Source of the DNA: Bog-532 sp963828445
GTDB lineage: Bacteria > Actinomycetota > Actinomycetes > Streptosporangiales > Streptosporangiaceae
DNA: 64,000 nucleotides
Assembly: GCA_963828445.1 (NCBI GenBank)
Contig: CAWHFP010000009.1
Location: 62,001-126,000, forward strand
Reading direction: 5' to 3'
Positions 54,106-64,000 of this stretch are shown here, one piece after another (the first letter of the stretch is position 1; each line of letters starts with the position of its first letter). The position numbers and the translations under genes are program-made. Below the pieces are notes generated by a model, which did no database searches, was not told the DNA's origin, and saw only the letters and a program-made list of their open reading frames with translations.

Positions 54106-54567
54106 ATGAGCGTGGCGGAAGTGACCCCGGCGGCCGAAGTTCCCGAGCCGGCCGGGTTGATGACCATCGGCCAGCTGTCGGCGGAGACCGGCGTGCCCAC
54201 GTCGACCATCCGGTTCTGGGAGCGCAAGGGACTACTCAGCCCGGCCGGCCGTCAGTCCGGGCAGCGCCGGTACACCCCCGACGCGGTCCGGGGCGTGGTC
54301 CTGCTCCGGTTGCTGCAGGAGGTCGGGCTGACCCTGGCCGACATCCGCCGCTTCCGGGAGGAACGCGCGGCCACCCCGCGGTCCTGGCACACCCTGGTGG
54401 CCGAGAAGCTGACCGACGTGGAACGCCAGATCGCGGCCCTGGAGCACGCCCGCGACCTGCTGACCCACGCGTCGACCTGCCGTCACGATGACCTGCTGGC
54501 CTGCCCCGGCTTCCAGGAGTGGTTCGCCGGCTACCTGGCCACCTTCCCCGACCGCGAACGCGGCTGA
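54106..54567 (+). CDS. MerR-family transcription regulator
   Basis: The 153-residue protein has the MerR winged helix MTIGQLSAETGVPTSTIRFW followed by ERKGLLSPAGRQSGQRRYTP, VVLLRLLQEVGLTLADI, a dimerisation helix and a C-terminal CRHDDLLACPGFQEW with two cysteines that may bind a ligand or metal. The start at 54106 (MSVAEVTP) is an ATG with GGTGG upstream. It probably controls the divergent P450 gene and itself through the dyad at 54072-54091. Effector unknown. Confidence 0.9.
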   Translation: MSVAEVTPAAEVPEPAGLMTIGQLSAETGVPTSTIRFWERKGLLSPAGRQSGQRRYTPDAVRGVVLLRLLQEVGLTLADIRRFREERAATPRSWHTLVAEKLTDVERQIAALEHARDLLTHASTCRHDDLLACPGFQEWFAGYLATFPDRERG

Positions 54568-54603
54568 GCCGAGGGCCGGCGCGCTGGCCCCAGGGGGCGA
54601 CCC

Positions 54604-57174
<2,571 letters not shown>

Positions 57175-57195
57175 CAGCCGGAACCGCAATCCGCG

Positions 57196-58554
57196 TCAGT
57201 CGGGGAAGTCCGCCAGGGACTCCAAGGGAATCTGCAGCCAGGACGGGCGGTGCCTGGCCTCGTACATCACTTCGTAGACCGCCTTGTCGAGGGTGAGCGC
57301 GCGCAGCAGCACCTCGTTGGCGACCGGGTCGAGGCCGCCGCCTTCGGCGTACCCGGCGCAGAAGGCGTTGCTGTTGCGCCGGCTCCACTCCGAGGCGGCG
57401 TCGTGCAGCTGGTCGGCGTCGGGGTTGGTCAGCAGCTGGAACCGGGCCGCGTACTCGAACGAACGCAGCATCCCGGCCACGTCCCGCAGCGGGGACGACC
57501 GGGCCCGCCGCTGGGCCAGCGGGGTGGCGGGCTCGCCCTCGAAGTCGAGCAGGATCCAGCCGCCATCGGTCCGCATGACCTGGCCCAGGTGGTAGTCGCC
57601 GTGCACCCGCTGGGCCGGCACCGGCTCGTTGATCTTGCCCAGCGCCGAGTAGACGTTGCCGATCATGTCCACGTACCGGGCCAGTTCGGGCACTGCCGCG
57701 GCGGCCAGGTCGAGCCGGCGGTACATCTGCTCGGCCGTCTCGTGCAGCGCGTCCGGGGTCAGCTCTTCGGTGCCGAACGCGCGGGCCAGGTCCTGGTGGA
57801 CCTCGGCGGTGGCCACGCCCAGCCGGTGCGCTTCACCGGAGAAGTCGCCGCCCGCCTCGGCCGCGCTGACCGTGTCGCTCTCGTACAGGTCGCGCGCGTA
57901 CAGGTCGCGCACGCTGGTGGCGGCCAGCGTCCAGCCGTCGGTGGCGGTGCGCAGGAATTTGGACAAGATGGCCAGCGTGGTGCCGGCCCCGTCCATCAGC
58001 GTCTCGATCGAGCCGTAGGGCTCGGCGATGTGCGGCGAGCCCAGCCGGTTCAGCGCCGACGTGACCTCCAGGTCCGGGTTGGGCCCGGGGGAGACCCGGC
58101 GGAACACCTTGAGGATGGACTCTTCGCCGTAGACCAGGCTGGTGTTGCTCTGCTCGGCGGTGAGCACGATGCTGTCCAGCCCGGTGTCGATCTCGGCGCC
58201 CGGCTCGCGGTGGAAGGTCAGGGTGTTGATGGTCTGGTTGCCCGCGATGGCCCGCGACAGGGCCCGGGTCAGCTCGGGGTCGTGCAACGCGTCGTAGGCC
58301 TGCCGCCCGTCGTCCACCGTGCCGATCCGGGCGTGCTCCAGCCAGCCGGGCAGGTCGTGGCGCAGGCCGAGGAAGATCTGGTAGTGGTCGGCGGTCGCGC
58401 CGTGGGAGACCAGGACGATCAGGTGCCGCAACGCAGGATCGCCCGCCACGACCTCGGTGTCGGCCACTACCGACAGGTCGCGGAGGGTCCGGCCCTTGCC
58501 CGCGAACCACCGCTGCTCCAGCAGCCAGGGCGCGAGCGCATCCTCGAGTCTCAT
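57196..58554 (-). CDS. mak: Maltokinase
   Basis: Mak (Pep2) phosphorylates maltose to maltose-1-phosphate with ATP for the GlgE pathway. The 452-residue protein has the N-cap WLLEQRWFAGKGRTLRDL, the Asn/Ser loop QSNTSLVYGEESILKVFRR, the catalytic HGDYHLGQVMRTDGGWILLD and FEGEP (metal Asp), and DVAGMLRSFEYAA, all as in actinobacterial maltokinases. It lies 137 bases after treS and 21 before glgB. In some relatives treS and mak are fused; here they are separate. Confidence 0.95.
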   Translation of the reverse strand: MRLEDALAPWLLEQRWFAGKGRTLRDLSVVADTEVVAGDPALRHLIVLVSHGATADHYQIFLGLRHDLPGWLEHARIGTVDDGRQAYDALHDPELTRALSRAIAGNQTINTLTFHREPGAEIDTGLDSIVLTAEQSNTSLVYGEESILKVFRRVSPGPNPDLEVTSALNRLGSPHIAEPYGSIETLMDGAGTTLAILSKFLRTATDGWTLAATSVRDLYARDLYESDTVSAAEAGGDFSGEAHRLGVATAEVHQDLARAFGTEELTPDALHETAEQMYRRLDLAAAAVPELARYVDMIGNVYSALGKINEPVPAQRVHGDYHLGQVMRTDGGWILLDFEGEPATPLAQRRARSSPLRDVAGMLRSFEYAARFQLLTNPDADQLHDAASEWSRRNSNAFCAGYAEGGGLDPVANEVLLRALTLDKAVYEVMYEARHRPSWLQIPLESLADFPD

Positions 58555-58691
58555 CAGCTTGACCTATCCACTCCCCGTGACGGGTTCGGTGAAACCACCG
58601 GGAACGGAGTGTCCCGGGAGGTTTCGGGCGCAGCGTTTGACGGCACCACAGGCTATCGGTCCTCCTTCACCCCCCACATGATCGGCCGGTT

Positions 58692-60497
58692 CTAGTGGTC
58701 GTAGTCCTCCCGGGACGGGTGCAGCTGGAACCAGTAGAAGCCGTGGCCGGGCAGGGTCAGCAGGTAGTTGAGGTCGCCGATGCGCGGGAACGTGACGCCG
58801 CCCATGCATTCGACCGGGGTCACCCCGCGGAACCGCCGCAGGTCCAGCTCGACCGGCTGCGGGAACCGGGACAGGTTGTTCACGCACAGGACCATGTCGG
58901 TGCCGTCGACCTCCGAGCCGGCCTCGGGGGTGGCGTGCGGCATCATCCGGACGAAGGCCAGCACGCTCGGGTTGGACGACACCAGCTCCTCGTACTCGCC
59001 GATGCCGAACACCGGGTGCCGCTTGCGGATCTCGATCATGCGCCGGGTCCAGTGCAGGAACGAGCCGGAGTTGCGGGTCTGCGACTCCACGTTCAGGGCC
59101 TGGAAGCCGTAGATCGGGTCCTGGATCGGCGGCAGGTACAGCCGCTGCGGGTCGGAGCTGGAGAAGCCGCCGTTGCGGTCGGGCGTCCACTGCATCGGGG
59201 TGCGCACGCCGTCCCGGTCACCGAGCCAGATGTTGTCGCCCATGGCGATCTCGTCGCCGTAGTACAGCACCGGTGAGCCGGGCAGCGACAGCAGCAGCGC
59301 GGTGAACAGCTCCAGCTGGTTCCGGTCGTTCTCCAGCAGCGGGGCCAGCCGCCGGCGGATCCCGATGTTGGCCTTCATCCGGGGATCCTTGGCGTACTCG
59401 GTGTACATGTAGTCGCGCTCGTCGTCGGTGACCATCTCGAGCGTCAGCTCGTCGTGGTTGCGCAGGAAGATGCCCCACTGGCAGCCGGACGGGATCTTCG
59501 GCGTCTGGGCCATGATCTCCGAGATCGGGTAGCGCTGCTCGCGCCGGACGGCCATGAAGATGCGCGGCATCAGCGGGAAGTGGAACGCCATGTGGCATTC
59601 GTCACCGCCGGTGGCCGGGTCCCCGAAGTACTCGACCACATCGGCCGGCCACTGGTTGGCCTCGGCCAGCAGCACCCGGTCCGGGTAGAGCCGGTCGATC
59701 TCGGCCCGGATCCGCTTCAGGTACTCGTGCGTCTCCTTGAGGTTTTCGCAGTTGGTGCCCTCGCGCTCGTACAGGTAGGGCACGGCGTCCAGCCGGAACC
59801 CGTCGATGCCGAGGTCGAGCCAGAACCGGAGCACCTCGATCATGGCGTCGGCCACGGCCGGGTTCTCGAAGTTCAGGTCGGGCTGGTGGGAGAAGAAGCG
59901 GTGCCAGTAGTACTGGCCGCGGACCGGGTCGTAGGTCCAGTTGGACTGCTCGGTGTCGACGAAGATGATCCGCGCGTCGGCGTACTGGTCGTCGGTGTTC
60001 GACCACACGTAGAAGTCGCCGAACGGGCCGTCCGGGTCGGACCGCGAGGCCTGGAACCACGGGTGCTGGTCGGAGGTGTGGTTCATGACCAGGTCGGCGA
60101 TGACCCGGATGCCCCGCTGGTGGGCCTCCTCCACCATCTCCACGAAGTCACCGATGGTGCCGTAGTCCTCCAGCACCTTCATGAAGTCGGAGATGTCGTA
60201 GCCGCCGTCCTTCAGCGGCGACTCGTAGATCGGCAGCAGCCAGACGCAGTCGATGCCCAGCCACTGCAGATAGTCCAGCCGGCTGGTGAGCCCGCGCAGG
60301 TCACCGGTGCCGTCGCCGCTGGAGTCGGCGAAGCCACGGATCAGTACCTCATAGAACACCGCGCGCTTGTACCACTCGGGATCGCGGGGCTTGTCGAAGT
60401 TGAAGGAGTTGGGTACCGGCTCGCCGGCCATGGCCGGGAACTCCTGTATCTGGGCGGTGGCCGCGCGATTGTCCCTGGCCGCGTCCGGCTCTGTCAC
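58692..60497 (-). CDS. treS: Trehalose synthase (maltose-trehalose isomerase)
   Basis: TreS interconverts trehalose and maltose and supplies maltose to Mak. The 601-residue GH13_16 protein has WYKRAVFYEVLIRGFADSSG, DCVWLLPIYESPLKDGGYDI, ADLVMNHTSDQHPWFQ, GIDGFRLDAVPYLYEREGTN (nucleophile Asp), LLAEANQWPADVVEYFG (Glu), FLRNHDELTLEMV (Asp) and LYYGDEIAMGDNIWL. The GTG at 60497 is chosen because GGAG lies 8 bases upstream and length then fits the family; the frame is open to 60650. It follows glgE by 74 bases. Confidence 0.96.
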   Translation of the reverse strand: MTEPDAARDNRAATAQIQEFPAMAGEPVPNSFNFDKPRDPEWYKRAVFYEVLIRGFADSSGDGTGDLRGLTSRLDYLQWLGIDCVWLLPIYESPLKDGGYDISDFMKVLEDYGTIGDFVEMVEEAHQRGIRVIADLVMNHTSDQHPWFQASRSDPDGPFGDFYVWSNTDDQYADARIIFVDTEQSNWTYDPVRGQYYWHRFFSHQPDLNFENPAVADAMIEVLRFWLDLGIDGFRLDAVPYLYEREGTNCENLKETHEYLKRIRAEIDRLYPDRVLLAEANQWPADVVEYFGDPATGGDECHMAFHFPLMPRIFMAVRREQRYPISEIMAQTPKIPSGCQWGIFLRNHDELTLEMVTDDERDYMYTEYAKDPRMKANIGIRRRLAPLLENDRNQLELFTALLLSLPGSPVLYYGDEIAMGDNIWLGDRDGVRTPMQWTPDRNGGFSSSDPQRLYLPPIQDPIYGFQALNVESQTRNSGSFLHWTRRMIEIRKRHPVFGIGEYEELVSSNPSVLAFVRMMPHATPEAGSEVDGTDMVLCVNNLSRFPQPVELDLRRFRGVTPVECMGGVTFPRIGDLNYLLTLPGHGFYWFQLHPSREDYDH

Positions 60498-60571
60498 GAC
60501 TGGTGCTCCTGCTGGGCTGATCTGATCTGTGCTTACCGACTGGGCTTGCCGCCTGGCCTTAGCGCCTGGGC

Positions 60572-62722
<2,151 letters not shown>

Positions 62723-62752
62723 AACATCTCTGACCGGCCACTTCTCCTGGCG

Positions 62753-62772
62753 ATTTTTTATTACTGAAGGTC
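62753..62772. promoter_or_regulatory. AT-rich element between glgE and glgP
   Basis: Read on the minus strand, AGACCTTCAGTAATAAAAAA matches the ACCTTC plus AT-rich pattern at 50770, 22622 and 2681. It lies 30 bases upstream of glgE and may be part of a divergent promoter. Confidence 0.4.
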
Positions 62773-62933
62773 TTTACTGGGGCGTTTGGCCACTCTTGCG
62801 GCGCCTGCGCCAGCGCGTTACAAACCGTTAACGAAAAAGGGGTCGTGCCTGGACATAAGCCCGGCTCATGATGGGTGCCGGAATTTCCGTCTCGTTCCCG
62901 AGCAGCCTCGGGGACGCACTAGGGTCACTCTTC

Positions 62934-64000
62934 GTGAAAGCCATTCGCCGGTTCACCGTCCGTACCGTTTTGTCCGAGCCGCTGGCCCCGCTCCGCGAGC
63001 TCATGCTGAACCTCCGCTGGTCCTGGCACCCGGAGACCGTTGAGCTGTTCGCGTCGATCGACCCCGCCGCCTGGGCGGCCTCGGGTGGCGACCCCGTCGC
63101 CATGCTCAGCTCGCTGCGCCCGGAGAAGCTGGCCGCGCTCGCCGCCGACCAGGGTTTCCTGGACCGCCTGCAGGCGGCCGCGCACGACCTCGACGCCTAC
63201 CTGACCGGCCCGCGCTGGTTCCAGCAGGTGCAGGAGAACCCGTCGGCCGAGGCCGGCGCGGGGTCCAGCACCCTGGTCGCCAAGCCGTCGGCGGTCGCCT
63301 ACTTCTCGCCCGAGTACGGCATCACCGAGGTGCTGCCGCAGTACTCCGGCGGCCTCGGCATCCTGGCCGGCGACCACCTCAAGGCGGCCAGCGACCTGGG
63401 CGTGCCGCTGATCGGCGTGGGCCTGCTGTACCGGCACGGCTACTTCACCCAGTCGCTGTCGGCCGACGGCTGGCAGGGCGAGCGGTACCCGGCCAGCGAC
63501 CCGAACGGGCTGCCGCTGGAGCTGCTCCGCGACAGCGACGGGGCCCCGGTGAAGATCACCGTGGCCCTGGCCGAGGACCAGACCCTGACCGCCCAGGTGT
63601 GGCTGGCCCAGGTGGGCCGGGTCCCGCTGCTGCTGCTCGACTCCTACGTGGAGGAGAACGAGCCGGCCCTGCACGAGGTCACCGACCGCCTCTACGGCGG
63701 GGGCACCGAGCACCGGCTGCGCCAGGAACTGCTGCTGGGCGTGGGCGGCGTGCGCGCGGTCCGGGCGTTCTGCGCCATCACCGGGCACGCCGCGCCCGAG
63801 GTGTTCCACACCAACGAGGGCCACGCCGGTTTCCTCGGCCTGGAGCGGATACGCACGTACATCGGGGACGGGCTCAGCTTTGACGAGGCCCTGGAGGCGG
63901 TCCGGGCCGGCACCGTGTTCACCACCCACACCCCGGTCCCGGCCGGCATCGACCGGTTCCCGCGCGACCTGATCGAGCGCTACTTCGGCAAGGACACCAC
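62934..64000 (+). CDS. glgP: Alpha-glucan phosphorylase, N-terminal part (runs off window)
   Basis: GlgP releases glucose-1-phosphate from alpha-1,4-glucan. The visible 355 residues have the short actinobacterial/archaeal-type N-terminus (MKAIRRFTVRTVLSEPLAPL, ELMLNLRWSWHPETVELF), then AYFSPEYGITEVLPQYSGGL with GILAGDHLKAASDLGVPLIG, DSYVEENEPALHEVTDRLYG, FHTNEGHAGFLGLERI and TVFTTHTPVPAGIDRFP. The C-terminal PLP-lysine domain lies beyond the edge. The GTG at 62934 has AGGGT about 10 bases upstream. It is divergent from glgE with a 211-base regulatory gap, so synthesis and breakdown genes share a control region. Confidence 0.95.
   Translation, partial: MKAIRRFTVRTVLSEPLAPLRELMLNLRWSWHPETVELFASIDPAAWAASGGDPVAMLSSLRPEKLAALAADQGFLDRLQAAAHDLDAYLTGPRWFQQVQENPSAEAGAGSSTLVAKPSAVAYFSPEYGITEVLPQYSGGLGILAGDHLKAASDLGVPLIGVGLLYRHGYFTQSLSADGWQGERYPASDPNGLPLELLRDSDGAPVKITVALAEDQTLTAQVWLAQVGRVPLLLLDSYVEENEPALHEVTDRLYGGGTEHRLRQELLLGVGGVRAVRAFCAITGHAAPEVFHTNEGHAGFLGLERIRTYIGDGLSFDEALEAVRAGTVFTTHTPVPAGIDRFPRDLIERYFGKDT

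Overview
The window looks like chromosomal DNA from a high-GC actinomycete. The evidence is the GC-biased third codon positions, frequent GTG/TTG starts, an actinobacterial fused 2-oxoglutarate dehydrogenase/decarboxylase (Kgd), a complete GlgE alpha-glucan cluster, an F420-type (Ddn-like) nitroreductase and a HutF-type histidine pathway. I cannot name a genus. I saw no rRNA, tRNA or CRISPR array.

Layout. 1-2.6 kb: start of an APC amino-acid permease, a CGNR zinc-finger regulator and a malic enzyme. 2.7-4.7 kb: an eroded accessory patch (broken VOC gene, serine-recombinase tail, small membrane ORF). 4.7-11.4 kb: hemerythrin protein and MFS exporter sharing a duplicated leader, a MalT-like LuxR regulator, a zinc-free MDR oxidoreductase. 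11.3-17.5 kb: DUF4097-padR operon with a strong operator, a 57-residue protein, and kgd. 17.7-28.5 kb: a Pro-rich membrane protein with an Asp-box propeller ectodomain, an internally deleted nitrilase, a divergent omega-amidase/aminotransferase pair, and a glycosyltransferase-methyltransferase-cyclase-like operon. 28.7-39.5 kb: a histidine-utilisation island (RpiR regulator, HutH-like lyase, OpuC-type ABC importer, hutU, hutF, hutI). 39.7-54.6 kb: DrrAB exporter, SppA with a flavin reductase, NYN protein, phosphoesterase, Ddn-like reductase with twin operators, 5-formyl-THF cyclo-ligase, two-component system, 2OG-Fe(II) oxygenase, two paralogous secreted-domain proteins, and a P450 divergent from a MerR regulator. 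54.6-64 kb: glgB-mak-treS-glgE on the minus strand with glgP divergent.

How genes work together. The hut island can plausibly import and degrade histidine or urocanate to formylglutamate. The GlgE block makes maltose-1-phosphate from trehalose and polymerises it to branched alpha-1,4-glucan, and GlgP degrades the glucan. The omega-amidase and aminotransferase fit a glutamine-transaminase/omega-amidase couple.

Quality warning. About a dozen conserved genes, including the housekeeping genes kgd and 5-formyl-THF cyclo-ligase, are broken by one- or two-base frameshifts, often the apparent loss of one base. I read most of these as sequence errors, not pseudogenes, and give the restored gene extent in each entry.
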